Source: Chromatiales bacterium
GTDB taxonomy: Bacteria; Pseudomonadota; Gammaproteobacteria; Steroidobacterales; GCA-2729495
DNA length: 64,000 bases
Direction of reading: 5' to 3'
Assembly (NCBI GenBank): GCA_016789845.1
Contig: JAEUQA010000078.1
Location: 1-64,000 of the forward strand
In this document: piece by piece, positions 12,560 through 21,337 of the stretch
How positions within the stretch are numbered: position 1 is the stretch's first letter
Layout: each line of letters starts with the position of its first letter
The notes under the pieces: model-generated
Told to the model about the DNA's origin: nothing
Databases searched by the model: none
Seen by the model: the letters and a program-made list of their open reading frames with translations, nothing else
Translations under genes and position numbers: made by a program

Positions 12560-12630
12560 AGTGGGACCACGGTCACGCACCTGGCTTCCGGGGCAGACAT
12601 AATGCGTGCTGGCATTCCCGGTCTGCACCC

Positions 12631-14298
12631 ATGGCTGCTGCCGAACAGACGCTCCACGAGCCGTTGCGCGCGCCCGCGGAGGAATTCACCCGGAGCATCG
12701 GCAACGATGCCTCCCGACGGGTGCTGCGTTTCGTCGGCGCGTTCCGCGCCGCCATCGCGGCCACGGTGCTGGTGATCGCCCTCGGCTTCCCGGTGACCCC
12801 CATCCTCGGCACGCGGGATCCGGCGCTCTTCCTCAGCACGTCCGCCGTCTACTGCGGCTTTGCGCTGCTGATCCTCGCCTGGCAGTGGCCGCGGCCCCTG
12901 ATCCTGCCGCGGATCGCCCTGTTCGCACTGGCGGCCGACATCCTGGCGGTGACGCTGCTGATGCACGCCAGCGGCGGCATCCGGAGCGGCATCGGCAGCC
13001 TGCTGGTGGTCTTCGTCGGCGCCGCCAGCCTGACGCTGCGGGGCCGCCAGGCCTTCTTCGGGGCCGCCGTGGCCGCCCTCGCCGTGCTGGCGGAACAGGC
13101 GTTCAGCGTGCTCGAGCGGTCGTCCCCGACCGGCGAGTTCCTGGCCGCCGGCGTGCTCGGCGCCATCATCTTCATGATCGCGTCCGCCGCCTACCCGCTC
13201 GCGCGGCGGCTCGAGGAGAGCGAGGCCCTGGCCCGCCAGCGGGGCATCGACCTGGCCAACCTGGCCCAGCTGAACGAGTACATCATCCAGAACCTGCGGG
13301 AGAGCATCGTCGTGGTGGACGAGGCCAACCGCATCCGCCTGATCAACCAGTCCGCCGCCGAGCACGCCGGCATCCGCACCCGCGAGCCGGGGCAGGACCT
13401 GGCCCGGCTGGCGCCGCACCTCTCCCGGATGCTCGCGGACTGGCGCCGGCAGGGGAATCCGCTGCTGCAGCCGCCCTCGTTCCTCTCGGCGGACGGGACC
13501 ACCCGGATCAACGCCTACCTGGCGCCCCTCGGCGGCCGGGAGGACGGGCCGGTGCTGATGTTCCTGGAGGACGCCAGCCTGCTCGCCCAGAAGGTGCAGC
13601 AGACCAAGCTGGCCGCGCTCGGCCGCCTGTCGGCCAGCATCGCCCACGAGATCCGCAACCCGGTGGGCGCGCTTTCCCACGCCAGCCAGCTGCTGGAGGA
13701 ATCGCCCGGCCTCAGCCCCGACGACCGCCGCCTCATCGACATCATCCAGACCAACTCCCGGCGCGTGAGCGAGATCGTGGAGAACGTGCTGCAGCTGTCC
13801 CGCCGGGAAAGCAGCCGCCCCGAGCTGATCTACCTGGCCAGCTGGACCCGGGAATTCGCCGCCGAGTTCAGTTCGACGCTGGAGCTGTACGAAGGCCAGG
13901 TCACCGTCGTGGCGGCCGAGGACGTGGAGGTGCGCATGGACCCCGGCCACCTGCGCCAGGTGGTGTGGAACCTGTGCGAGAACGCCGTCAAGTACGCCAG
14001 CGTGAACGGCGGCATCGCCGTGGAAATCGGCTACGGCCGGCTGCCCGGCAGCCGCCGCCCCTACCTGGAGGTGGCGGACTCGGGCCCCGGCATCCCGGAG
14101 GAACTGCGGGAGCAGGTCTTCGAGCCCTTCGCCACGGGCCGGTCCGGCGGCACGGGCCTCGGCCTGTTCATCTCCCGGGAACTCTGCGAGTGCAACCGGG
14201 CGGCGCTGATCCACGAACCCCGGCAGAATCGTGGCAAGGGCGGCGGCGGCAGCATCTTCCGCATCGTCTTCGCCGATCCCGGCCGGTGGGAGGGCTGA
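12631..14298 (+). CDS. pilS: Type IV pilus sensor histidine kinase PilS
   Basis: 555 residues. The N-terminal half has about six membrane helices (roughly residues 35-190) and no periplasmic sensor domain, as in Pseudomonas PilS. A PAS domain (NLRESIVVVDEANRIRLIN) follows, then the kinase core with phospho-acceptor His339 in SIAHEIRNP, N-box NLCENAVKYA, and G-boxes DSGPGIPEE and GGTGLGLFIS. It phosphorylates PilR to control pilin transcription; PilA in the membrane is the sensed signal in Pseudomonas. The ATG at 12631 was preferred to the longer open frame upstream, which only shadows sucC. The stop overlaps pilR (TGATG). Confidence 0.95.
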   Translation: MAAAEQTLHEPLRAPAEEFTRSIGNDASRRVLRFVGAFRAAIAATVLVIALGFPVTPILGTRDPALFLSTSAVYCGFALLILAWQWPRPLILPRIALFALAADILAVTLLMHASGGIRSGIGSLLVVFVGAASLTLRGRQAFFGAAVAALAVLAEQAFSVLERSSPTGEFLAAGVLGAIIFMIASAAYPLARRLEESEALARQRGIDLANLAQLNEYIIQNLRESIVVVDEANRIRLINQSAAEHAGIRTREPGQDLARLAPHLSRMLADWRRQGNPLLQPPSFLSADGTTRINAYLAPLGGREDGPVLMFLEDASLLAQKVQQTKLAALGRLSASIAHEIRNPVGALSHASQLLEESPGLSPDDRRLIDIIQTNSRRVSEIVENVLQLSRRESSRPELIYLASWTREFAAEFSSTLELYEGQVTVVAAEDVEVRMDPGHLRQVVWNLCENAVKYASVNGGIAVEIGYGRLPGSRRPYLEVADSGPGIPEELREQVFEPFATGRSGGTGLGLFISRELCECNRAALIHEPRQNRGKGGGGSIFRIVFADPGRWEG

Positions 14299-15683
14299 TG
14301 ATGGCCCGGCCGGTTGCCCTGGTGGTGGACGACGAGCCCGACATCCGGGAGCTGCTCGCACTCACCCTGGAGCGCATGGACATCGAGGCCTCCACCTGCG
14401 CCGACGTGGCCACCGCCCGGGACCGCCTGGCCCGCCGGGAATTCCAGCTGTGCCTCACGGACATGCGCCTGCCCGACGGCGACGGCATCGAGCTGATCGA
14501 GTGGATGCAGGGCCGCGGCCTGAAGACGCCCGTGGCCGTGATCACCGCCCACGGCAACGTGGAAACCGCGGTGCGGGCGCTGAAGGCCGGCGCCTTCGAC
14601 TTCATCTCCAAGCCCCTGGACGTGAAGGTGCTCCGCAAGCTGGTGGGCAGCGCGCTCCGGGTGCCCCGCACGGACGTCACGGGCGGCCGCGCCCAGCTGC
14701 TCGGCGAATCCGCCCCCATCGAGCGCCTGCGCCAGACCATCGGCAAGGTGGCCCGCAGCCAGGCCCCGGTGCACATCACCGGCGAGTCGGGCACGGGCAA
14801 GGAGCTGGTGGCCCGCATGATCCACGAGCAGGGCTCCCGGGCCGACGCGCCCTTCGTCCCGGTCAACTGCGGCGCGATCCCCAGTGAGCTCATGGAGAGC
14901 GAGTTCTTCGGCCACAGGAAGGGCTCCTTCACCGGCGCGGTCAGCGACAAGACCGGCCTCTTCCAGTCCGCCGAGGGCGGCACGCTGTTCATGGACGAGA
15001 TCGCCGACCTGCCCCTGCCCATGCAGGTGAAGCTGCTGCGGGTGATCCAGGAAAAGACCCTGCGCCCGGTGGGCCAGGCGGCCGAGGTGCCCGTGGACGT
15101 GCGGGTGCTGTCGGCGACCCACAAGGACCTGCGGGCCCTGGTGGCCGGCGGCCAGTTCCGGGAGGACCTCTACTACCGCATCAACGTGATCGAGCTCCGG
15201 GTGCCCCCGCTCCGGGAGCGGGGCAATGACATCCTGCTGCTCACGGAGCACATTTTAAAGCGCCTGGCTTCGACCCTGGGCAACCCGCCGCCCGACCTCA
15301 CCCCGGAGGCCCGGACCAAGCTGCTGGCCTACCGCTTCCCGGGAAACGTGCGGGAGCTGGAGAACGTGCTGGAACGGGCCGTGGCCCTCTCCGGCGAGGT
15401 GATCACCGCGGACGACATCCAGATCCACGTTGCGCCGGCCGGAGCGCCCGCAGGAGCGCCTTCAGGCGCGACCCCGGGCCGGAGCACGACCGGGGTCGCG
15501 CCTGAAGGCGCTCCTGCGGGGTCGGCGGCCCCCCTCCTCGGCGACCGCCTCGACTCGGTGGAGCGGGAGACCATCCTGGCCGCCCTCAGGGACCACCGCT
15601 ACAACAAGACCGCCACCGCCCGGACCCTGGGCCTCACCCTCCGGGCCCTCCGCTACCGGATGCAGAAGCTCGGCATCGACTGA
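14298..15683 (+). CDS. pilR: Sigma-54-dependent response regulator PilR with REP insert
   Basis: 461 residues in three domains: receiver with phospho-acceptor Asp55 (LTDMRLPDGDG), AAA+ domain with Walker A GESGTGKE (162-169) and the sigma-54 contact loop GSFTGA (209-214, a GAFTGA variant), and a C-terminal Fis-type helix-turn-helix ending LRALRYRMQKLGID. It activates pilA. The start ATG overlaps the pilS stop; a second ATG follows directly. Residues about 384-408 are encoded by a 74-bp REP pair (15447-15520) that lies in the flexible linker between the AAA+ and DNA-binding domains and stays in frame, giving a Gly/Ala/Pro-rich stretch. The key motifs are intact, so the protein is probably active. 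Confidence 0.95.
   Translation: MMARPVALVVDDEPDIRELLALTLERMDIEASTCADVATARDRLARREFQLCLTDMRLPDGDGIELIEWMQGRGLKTPVAVITAHGNVETAVRALKAGAFDFISKPLDVKVLRKLVGSALRVPRTDVTGGRAQLLGESAPIERLRQTIGKVARSQAPVHITGESGTGKELVARMIHEQGSRADAPFVPVNCGAIPSELMESEFFGHRKGSFTGAVSDKTGLFQSAEGGTLFMDEIADLPLPMQVKLLRVIQEKTLRPVGQAAEVPVDVRVLSATHKDLRALVAGGQFREDLYYRINVIELRVPPLRERGNDILLLTEHILKRLASTLGNPPPDLTPEARTKLLAYRFPGNVRELENVLERAVALSGEVITADDIQIHVAPAGAPAGAPSGATPGRSTTGVAPEGAPAGSAAPLLGDRLDSVERETILAALRDHRYNKTATARTLGLTLRALRYRMQKLGID
15447..15520. repeat. REP pair inside pilR coding sequence (31-bp perfect arms)
   Basis: The arms 15447-15477 and 15490-15520 are exact complements around a 12-nt loop. Each arm contains GCAGGAGCGCC and the small hairpin GCGCCTTCAGGCGC, the TTCA subtype also seen in the left unit at 11239. 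It is read through in frame, without stop codons. Confidence 0.9.
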
Positions 15684-15714
15684 CGCTGGACGTCACAAAG
15701 TGACGCTGGGCGTC
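15681..15714 (+). promoter_or_regulatory. Candidate PilR enhancer sites upstream of pilA
   Basis: Two copies of TGACGCTGGnCGTC (15681-15694 and 15701-15714) start exactly 20 bp apart, two helical turns. Each is itself a GACG-N5-CGTC palindrome. The first overlaps the pilR stop codon. They lie about 110-150 bp ahead of the putative sigma-54 promoter, a distance suited to an enhancer-binding regulator. The binding protein is inferred. Confidence 0.5.
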
Positions 15715-15783
15715 GGGCCGGGTCCGGCGCCCGCCGGAGCTTATGTTGCACCGCCTGAAGCAGGCCCCAGCCGGAACGGCTAT

Positions 15784-15800
15784 TTGTTCATTCAGAACAA
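15784..15800. promoter_or_regulatory. 17-bp palindrome upstream of pilA promoter
   Basis: TTGTTCATTCAGAACAA is a perfect 6+6 inverted repeat around ATTCA, placed 27 bp before the -24 box of the putative pilA promoter. It could be an operator or an architectural site; no protein is assigned. Confidence 0.35.
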
Positions 15801-15826
15801 CGGCTTGCAAGGTTCCAGCCGGGGCC

Positions 15827-15842
15827 TGGCATGGAACCTGCA
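15827..15842 (+). promoter_or_regulatory. Candidate sigma-54 promoter of pilA
   Basis: TGGCAT (15827-15832), five bases, then CTGCA (15838-15842), against the consensus TGGCAC-N5-TTGCA, with the essential GG and GC dinucleotides correctly spaced. Expected transcription start near 15853, leaving a leader of about 62 nt to the pilA ATG. A flanking 8-bp inverted repeat (AGGTTCCA at 15810, TGGAACCT at 15832) overlaps it. Confidence 0.65.
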
Positions 15843-15914
15843 AAGTTCCCCACGCAGGCTTCGGCCGCAGCTCGTTTCGCTTACCGACCTTCAATCCAGC
15901 AGGAGAACGCACAC

Positions 15915-16436
15915 ATGACGAAGAATCTTCAAAAGGGCTTCACGCTCATCGAGTTGATGATCGTGGTGGCCATCATCGGCATCCTGGCCGCCATCGCCAT
16001 CCCGGCCTACCAGGACTACACCATCCGCTCGCAGGTCACTGAAGGCCTGAACCTGGCCAGCGCCGTGAAGACGGGCGTTGCCGAGTCCTTTGCCAACACC
16101 GGCGAATGGCCGGCCACCATGGTTGCCGCCGGCGGTGACTCCAACGGCGTTCTGCCTTCCGGCAAGTATGTTGACAACATCGACGTAGCTGACGGTACGA
16201 TCACCATTACGTACGGCAACGATGCCAATGCCGCCATCGGGCAGGAGACCCTGGCCCTGCAGCCGATGCTCAGCGATAACAATGACGTCGTATGGCTCTG
16301 CGGCTACTTCACTGCCGCCGGCAACACCACGGCAAACCTCACCGCAACGGCGGGAACTACGACTTCCGGTGACGCTGCCACTGCCACCAGCATCGAGCCG
16401 AAGTACCTGCCCCAGTCCTGCCGCGACGACACCTAA
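15915..16436 (+). CDS. pilA: Type IV major pilin
   Basis: 173-residue type IVa prepilin. The leader MTKNLQKG is followed by [20 protein letters not shown]: Gly before the mature Phe1, and Glu5 needed for assembly. The rest is an alpha/beta head with a C-terminal pair of cysteines (VWLCGYF ... LPQSCRDD) that would form the D-loop disulfide. PilD cleaves and methylates it and PilB/PilC polymerise it at the inner membrane. The ATG at 15915 has AGGAG at 15901 and gives the standard short leader; the longer frame upstream is rejected. Flanked by a sigma-54 promoter and a strong terminator, so it is probably transcribed alone. Confidence 0.96.
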   Translation: MTKNLQKGFTLIELMIVVAIIGILAAIAIPAYQDYTIRSQVTEGLNLASAVKTGVAESFANTGEWPATMVAAGGDSNGVLPSGKYVDNIDVADGTITITYGNDANAAIGQETLALQPMLSDNNDVVWLCGYFTAAGNTTANLTATAGTTTSGDAATATSIEPKYLPQSCRDDT

Positions 16437-16468
16437 GACCGTCGCCTGAGGCCTGACGAAGACTACCG

Positions 16469-16505
16469 GAGGGCCCCTGCCGCAAGGCAGGGGCCCTTCC
16501 CTTTT
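16469..16505 (+). terminator. Rho-independent terminator after pilA
   Basis: An 11-bp perfect stem GGGCCCCTGCC (16471-16481) and its complement (16486-16496) with a GCAA loop, followed by TTCCCTTTT. It begins 32 bp after the pilA stop. Confidence 0.85.
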
Positions 16506-16536
16506 GGGGCCGGCCGGAATCCGGGAGCATCTGGGG

Positions 16537-16604
16537 GGTCTGGCCCCGTTTTCGCAGAAATGCGCGAAACTGGGGACCTGTCCGGTTGCGCAATACCGGC
16601 AACC
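16537..16604. other. Imperfect inverted repeats in the pilA-pilB gap
   Basis: The 265-bp gap holds the pilA terminator and two weak structures: an imperfect repeat CCCCGTTTTCGC / GCGAAACTGGGG (16545-16574), which resembles degraded REP-type termini, and GGTTGC / GCAACC (16584-16604), which could be an operator for pilB. No convincing pilB promoter is seen. Confidence 0.35.
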
Positions 16605-16701
16605 TTAGTAAGACTACACTTACCGTAACGCAGGGCCAGGGCTGGTCGACTGCGCGCCTTCAATTGGGGCCCCCGGACGGATCCGGGGACGCAAGGAGCT
16701 T

Positions 16702-18429
16702 ATGGCCGTTTCCGCCACCAATTCCGCCCTGAGCGGCCTCTCCCGGCGGCTCGTCCAGGACGGGCTGATCCCCGAGGACGCGGTCCTGCAGGCGCTCAAG
16801 GGCGCCCAGGCCCAGCGCATCACCCTCGTGGCCTACCTGGTGGGGCGCCAGATGATCGAGCCCCGGAAGATCGCCGTGGCCGCCTCTTCCGAGTTTGGCG
16901 TGCCCCTCCTGGACCTGGACGCCATCGACCTGGACATGGAGGCCGTCAAGTCCGTGGACCAGCGGCTGCTCGCCAAGCACCAGGTGCTGCCCCTGGTCCT
17001 CCGGGGCAAGCGGCTCTTCCTGGCCGTCGCCGATCCCACCGACCTGCCGGCCATCGACGAGATCAAGTTCCAGTCCGGGATGCGGGTGGACCCGATCATC
17101 GTCGAGCAGGACAAGCTCGCGAACATGGTCAACAAGGCCCTGGAGGCGGTCGACACCTCCATGGGGTCCTTCGCCGAGGACGACTTCGACCTGGAGAGCC
17201 TGGAGGTCAGCGGCGGTGACGATGACCTGGCAGCAGACGACGTCGCGCGGGACGACGTGGAAGACGCGCCGGTGGTGCGCTTCGTCAACAAGATCATGCT
17301 GGACGCCATCAAGCGCGGCGCCTCCGACATCCACTTCGAGCCCTATGAGAAGACCTACCGGGTGCGCACCCGGCTGGACGGCGTGCTGAAGCAGGTGGCC
17401 GCCCCGCCGCTCGCCCTGTCCAACAAGGTCACGGCCCGCCTCAAGGTCATGTCCCGGCTCGACATCGCGGAGCGCCGCGTGCCCCAGGATGGCCGCATCA
17501 AGCTGCGCCTGTCCAAGAACCGGGCCATCGACTTCCGCGTGAACACCTGCCCCACCCTCTTCGGCGAAAAGGTGGTGCTGCGTATCCTGGATCCCACGGC
17601 CGCGAAGCTCGGCATCGAGGTGCTGGGCTACGAGGACTTCCAGCGCAAGCTCTACCTGGACGCGCTGGCCAAGCCCTACGGCATGATCCTCGTGACGGGC
17701 CCCACCGGCAGCGGCAAGACGGTGTCCCTGTACACCGGCATCAACATCCTGAACACCGAGGACCGGAACATCTCCACCTGCGAGGACCCGGTGGAAATCA
17801 ACGTGCCCGGCATCAACCAGGTGAACGTGAACCCCAAGGTGGGCCTGCACTTCGCCACGGCGCTGAAGGCCTTCCTCCGCCAGGACCCGGACGTGATCAT
17901 GGTTGGCGAGATCCGGGACCTGGAGACCGCCGAGACGGCCATCAAGGCCGCCCAGACGGGCCACCTCGTGCTCTCCACCCTGCACACGAACGACGCGCCC
18001 CGCACGCTGACCCGCATGGTGGACATGGGCGTCAAGCCCTACGCCATCGCCACCTCCGTGCACCTGATCATCGCGCAGCGGCTGGCACGCCGGCTCTGCG
18101 AGCATTGCAAGGAACTCCGGGACATCCCCGAGGAGGCCCTGCTGCAGGAGGGCTTCACCCACGAGCAGGTCCAGGGCGGCCTGCGGATCTTCGGGCCCGT
18201 GGGCTGCAAGCAGTGCAACGACGGCTACAAGGGCCGGGTGGGCATCTACCAGGTCATGCCGGTCACCGAGGCCATCGGCCGGATCATCCTGGAGGGCGGC
18301 AACGCGGTGCAGATCGAGGAGCAGTCCATCAGGGACGGGGTCTGGACGCTGCGCCGCTCTGCACTGCAAAAGGTCATGAACGGCGTCACAAGTCTCGAGG
18401 AAATCAACAGGGTTACCATCGAGTCTTGA
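16702..18429 (+). CDS. pilB: Type IV pilus assembly ATPase PilB
   Basis: 575 residues. The N-terminal MshEN/GSPII_E domain (SRRLVQDGLIPEDAVLQAL) is followed by the secretion ATPase core with Walker A GPTGSGKT (333-340), Asp box and Walker B. Four cysteines that bind zinc in the C1/C2 region are present at 466, 469, 502 and 505. PilB is the hexameric extension motor that powers pilin polymerisation at the cytoplasmic face. The ATG at 16702 follows AAGGAGCTT. It is followed by a 12-bp direct repeat and a REP pair before pilC. Confidence 0.97.
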   Translation: MAVSATNSALSGLSRRLVQDGLIPEDAVLQALKGAQAQRITLVAYLVGRQMIEPRKIAVAASSEFGVPLLDLDAIDLDMEAVKSVDQRLLAKHQVLPLVLRGKRLFLAVADPTDLPAIDEIKFQSGMRVDPIIVEQDKLANMVNKALEAVDTSMGSFAEDDFDLESLEVSGGDDDLAADDVARDDVEDAPVVRFVNKIMLDAIKRGASDIHFEPYEKTYRVRTRLDGVLKQVAAPPLALSNKVTARLKVMSRLDIAERRVPQDGRIKLRLSKNRAIDFRVNTCPTLFGEKVVLRILDPTAAKLGIEVLGYEDFQRKLYLDALAKPYGMILVTGPTGSGKTVSLYTGINILNTEDRNISTCEDPVEINVPGINQVNVNPKVGLHFATALKAFLRQDPDVIMVGEIRDLETAETAIKAAQTGHLVLSTLHTNDAPRTLTRMVDMGVKPYAIATSVHLIIAQRLARRLCEHCKELRDIPEEALLQEGFTHEQVQGGLRIFGPVGCKQCNDGYKGRVGIYQVMPVTEAIGRIILEGGNAVQIEEQSIRDGVWTLRRSALQKVMNGVTSLEEINRVTIES

Positions 18430-18531
18430 TATCTTGGGGTCGCGCTGGGCGGCGCTTGTAGGAGCGCCGACCGGCGCGATCTCAGTTGAAGATCGCGCCG
18501 GTCGGCGTTTCTACGGTCAATATCTTGGGGT
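18429..18531. repeat. REP pair in pilB-pilC gap flanked by 12-bp direct repeats
   Basis: The sequence ATATCTTGGGGT occurs at 18429-18440 and again at 18520-18531. Between them lies a REP pair: units 18458-18482 and 18490-18514, with 23 of 25 positions complementary, beginning GTAGGAGCGCC and containing the GCGCCGACCGGCGC (GACC subtype) hairpin. The first direct repeat starts at the last base of the pilB stop codon. Removing one repeat copy and the element would leave pilB and pilC about 20 bp apart. Confidence 0.85.
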
Positions 18532-18540
18532 TTGCGGGCC

Positions 18541-19758
18541 ATGGCTAACGGCGTTGCCATCAATCAGAGTCCCTTCAACTGGGAAGGCACGGACAACCGG
18601 GGCAACAAGGTCCGGGGCAAGACCGTGGCTTCCAGCGAGGCCGCCGTCCGCGCCGAGCTGCGCAAGCAGGGCGTGGTGCCGGTCCGGATCCGCAAGGAAT
18701 CCACCCTCTTCAAGAGCGGCGGCAAGGTCACCCCCTACGACATCGCCATCTTCAGCCGGCAGCTCGCCACCATGCTCACCGCGGGCATTCCGCTCGTGCA
18801 GGCCTTCGAGATCGTGGGCACGGGGCACGACAACCCGGCCATGCAGAAGCTGATCCTCGGCATGAAGCAGGACCTGGAGTCCGGCACCGCGCTGGCCGAG
18901 GCCCTGGCCCGCCACCCGCTCTACTTCGATGACCTCTACATCAACCTGGTGACCGCCGGCGAGCAGGCCGGCGCCCTGGACACCCTCCTGGACAAGGTGG
19001 CCACCTACAAGGAGAAGACCGAGGCCATCAAGAAGAAGATCAAGAAGGCCCTGTTCTATCCCGCCGCGGTGATGGTCGTGGCCGTGATCGTCACGATGAT
19101 CCTGCTGATCTTCGTGATACCCCAGTTCGAATCGCTGTTCAAGGGCTTCGGCGCCGACCTGCCCGCCTTTACCCGCATGGTGATCGACCTGTCCGAGTTC
19201 GTGCAGAGCAAGGGCTGGCTGCTCGCCCTGGTCGTGGGCGGCGGCGTCGCCTTCTACATCTACACCCGCAAGCGCTCCCACAAGCTGCGGGAGTACGAGG
19301 ACCGCTTCCTGCTGAAGATGCCGATCATCGGCAACATCCTTGAGAAGGCGGCGGTCGCCCGCTTCGCCCGGACGCTCTCCACCATGTTCAGCGCCGGCGT
19401 GCCGCTGGTGGAGGCCCTGCACTCCGTCGCCGGGGCCACCGGCAACGTGGTCTACGAAAAGGCCGTGCTGGCCATGCGCGACGAGGTAGCCACGGGCCAG
19501 CGCCTGCAGCGGGCCATGGAGAACACCGGCATCTTCCCCAACATGGTCATCCAGATGATCGCGGTCGGCGAGGAGTCGGGTTCGCTGGACGAGATGTCCG
19601 CCAAGGTGGCCGACTTCTACGAGGCCGACGTGGACAACGCGGTGGACAGCATGAGCAGCCTTCTCGAGCCGCTCATCATGGCCATCCTCGGCGTGCTCGT
19701 CGGCGGCCTCGTGATCGCCATGTACCTGCCGATCTTCAAGATGGGCGCGGTCATCTGA
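18541..19758 (+). CDS. pilC: Type IV pilus inner-membrane platform protein PilC
   Basis: 405 residues from the ATG at 18541 (a TTG nine bases earlier is possible). Two GspF domains (IFSRQLATMLTAGIPLVQAFEI and RFARTLSTMFSAGVPLVEALH) surround membrane helices at about 170-195, 220-240 and 375-400. PilC sits in the membrane under the pilus and transmits PilB rotation to pilin insertion. It is probably co-transcribed with pilB despite the REP element between them, and followed after 11 bp by pilD. Confidence 0.97.
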   Translation: MANGVAINQSPFNWEGTDNRGNKVRGKTVASSEAAVRAELRKQGVVPVRIRKESTLFKSGGKVTPYDIAIFSRQLATMLTAGIPLVQAFEIVGTGHDNPAMQKLILGMKQDLESGTALAEALARHPLYFDDLYINLVTAGEQAGALDTLLDKVATYKEKTEAIKKKIKKALFYPAAVMVVAVIVTMILLIFVIPQFESLFKGFGADLPAFTRMVIDLSEFVQSKGWLLALVVGGGVAFYIYTRKRSHKLREYEDRFLLKMPIIGNILEKAAVARFARTLSTMFSAGVPLVEALHSVAGATGNVVYEKAVLAMRDEVATGQRLQRAMENTGIFPNMVIQMIAVGEESGSLDEMSAKVADFYEADVDNAVDSMSSLLEPLIMAILGVLVGGLVIAMYLPIFKMGAVI

Positions 19759-19769
19759 TCGACACGGCG

Positions 19770-20660
19770 GTGCTCCAGTCCGCACCGTTCCTGCTCGTCG
19801 GCCTCGCAACCCTGCTGGGGCTGCTCGTCGGCAGCTTTCTCAACGTGGTCATCTACCGGCTGCCCGTGATGATGGAGCGGGCCTGGCGCCGGGAGTCCGA
19901 GGCGCTGCTTGTACCCGCCGGCGGGTCCGCCGCCGTCGCCGCCGAGCCCTTCGACCTGGTCCGGCCCCGCTCGGCCTGCCCGGCCTGCAAGGCCCCCATC
20001 AAGGCCCGGCACAACGTCCCCGTGCTGGGCTGGCTCTGGCTCCGGGGCCGGTGTGCGGCCTGCGGCGCCCCGATCTCCGCCCGCTATCCCGTGGTGGAGG
20101 CCCTGACCGGCCTGGTGTCGGGCTTCCTCGTCTGGCAGTTTGGCTACACCCCCGATGCGCTGGGTGCGCTCGTGCTGACCTGGTCGCTGATTGCGCTGAC
20201 GATGATCGACCTGGACCACCAGCTGCTCCCCGACAGCATCACGCTGCCGCTCCTCTGGGCGGGCCTGCTGTTTCACCTGGTCGCAGGCCCCCGCCCGGAC
20301 ACGAGCCCCTTCGCCGCCGGCCTGGCGGACGGCGTGATCGGCGCCATGGCCGGCTACCTCAGCCTGTGGCTCGTCTACCACGGCTTCCGCCTCGTCACCG
20401 GCAAGGAGGGCATGGGCTATGGCGACTTCAAGCTGTTCGCCGCGCTCCTCGCCTGGCTCGGCTACCAGATGTTCCTGCCAATCCTGCTGCTTTCGGCCCT
20501 GACCGGCGCCGTGACCGGCGTCGCCCTGATCGCGCTGGGACGGCACGCGCGGCAGGAGCCGATCCCTTTCGGGCCCTACCTGGCGGCGGCCGGCTTCGTC
20601 GCCCTGGCCTGGGGCGAGCCGCTGCTGACGGCGGTGCCCTTCCTGCGGATCTTCCCCTAG
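19770..20660 (+). CDS. pilD: Prepilin peptidase / N-methyltransferase PilD
   Basis: 296 residues, polytopic aspartic protease A24. Present are the N-terminal DiS_P_DiS methylase region with paired cysteines (SACPACKAP and CAACGAP, zinc-binding) and the two catalytic aspartates in MIDLDHQLLPD and GMGYGDFKLFA. It removes the leader from prepilin-like proteins and N-methylates the new Phe1. The start is GTG at 19770, eleven bases after the pilC stop. Followed by coaE after five bases. Confidence 0.96.
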   Translation: MLQSAPFLLVGLATLLGLLVGSFLNVVIYRLPVMMERAWRRESEALLVPAGGSAAVAAEPFDLVRPRSACPACKAPIKARHNVPVLGWLWLRGRCAACGAPISARYPVVEALTGLVSGFLVWQFGYTPDALGALVLTWSLIALTMIDLDHQLLPDSITLPLLWAGLLFHLVAGPRPDTSPFAAGLADGVIGAMAGYLSLWLVYHGFRLVTGKEGMGYGDFKLFAALLAWLGYQMFLPILLLSALTGAVTGVALIALGRHARQEPIPFGPYLAAAGFVALAWGEPLLTAVPFLRIFP

Positions 20661-20665
20661 CCACC

Positions 20666-21337
20666 ATGGCTGCCACGCCACGGGACTGGACGGTCTTCCG
20701 GGTCGGGCTTACCGGGGGCATCGCCAGCGGCAAGAGCACCGTGGCCGGCATGTTCGCGGCGCTGGGCGTTCCCGTGATCGACACTGACGTTATTGCGCGG
20801 GAGGTCGTCGCGCCCGGCACCCCGGGCCTCGCTGCGGTCAGCGCCGCCTTCGGGCGCGAGGTGCTGCTGCCGGATGGCGGGCTCGACCGCCGGCGGCTCC
20901 GGTCCCTGGTCTTCGACGACGCCGGACGACGCCGGCGACTGGAGGCCATCCTGCACCCGCGGATCCTGGAGCGCATGGAATCCCTGTCCGCCACCGCTGG
21001 CGGCCCCTACCAGGTGCTCGTGATCCCGCTGCTGCTCGAGTCGGGCCTCAGGGGCCGCGTGGACCGGGTGCTCGTGGTGGACTGTTCAGAGTCCGTTCAG
21101 CGCACACGACTCACGGTCCGGGACGGGGAGTCCGCGGCGTCCGCCGACCGGATCCTGGCGGCCCAGCTGGACCGGCAGGCACGGCTTGAGGGAGCGGACG
21201 ATGTGGTGGCGAATGCCGGGACCCTCGAGGATCTCCGGCGCCGGGTGCTCGAGCTCCATGGGAACTACCTGCGCGCGGCTGCCGGCCTGCAGTCAACGGC
21301 TTCAACTAACACGGGGGGCGTGAAGGGCACGGCGTGA
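20666..21337 (+). CDS. coaE: Dephospho-CoA kinase
   Basis: 223 residues. P-loop GLTGGIASGKST near residue 14 and the CoaE motif PVIDTDVIAREVVAPG identify the last enzyme of CoA synthesis (ATP + dephospho-CoA). The ATG at 20666 lies five bases after the pilD stop. pilD-coaE-zapD order is conserved in many gammaproteobacteria. The C-terminal tail after about residue 205 (QSTASTNTGG) is low-complexity. Confidence 0.96.
   Translation: MAATPRDWTVFRVGLTGGIASGKSTVAGMFAALGVPVIDTDVIAREVVAPGTPGLAAVSAAFGREVLLPDGGLDRRRLRSLVFDDAGRRRRLEAILHPRILERMESLSATAGGPYQVLVIPLLLESGLRGRVDRVLVVDCSESVQRTRLTVRDGESAASADRILAAQLDRQARLEGADDVVANAGTLEDLRRRVLELHGNYLRAAAGLQSTASTNTGGVKGTA

Noticed and set aside
12606..14297. Large pilS-antiphase extension of the pilR frame on the plus strand
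   Set aside because: The upstream part is Arg/Pro-rich shadow of pilS; pilR starts at the TGATG junction at 14298.
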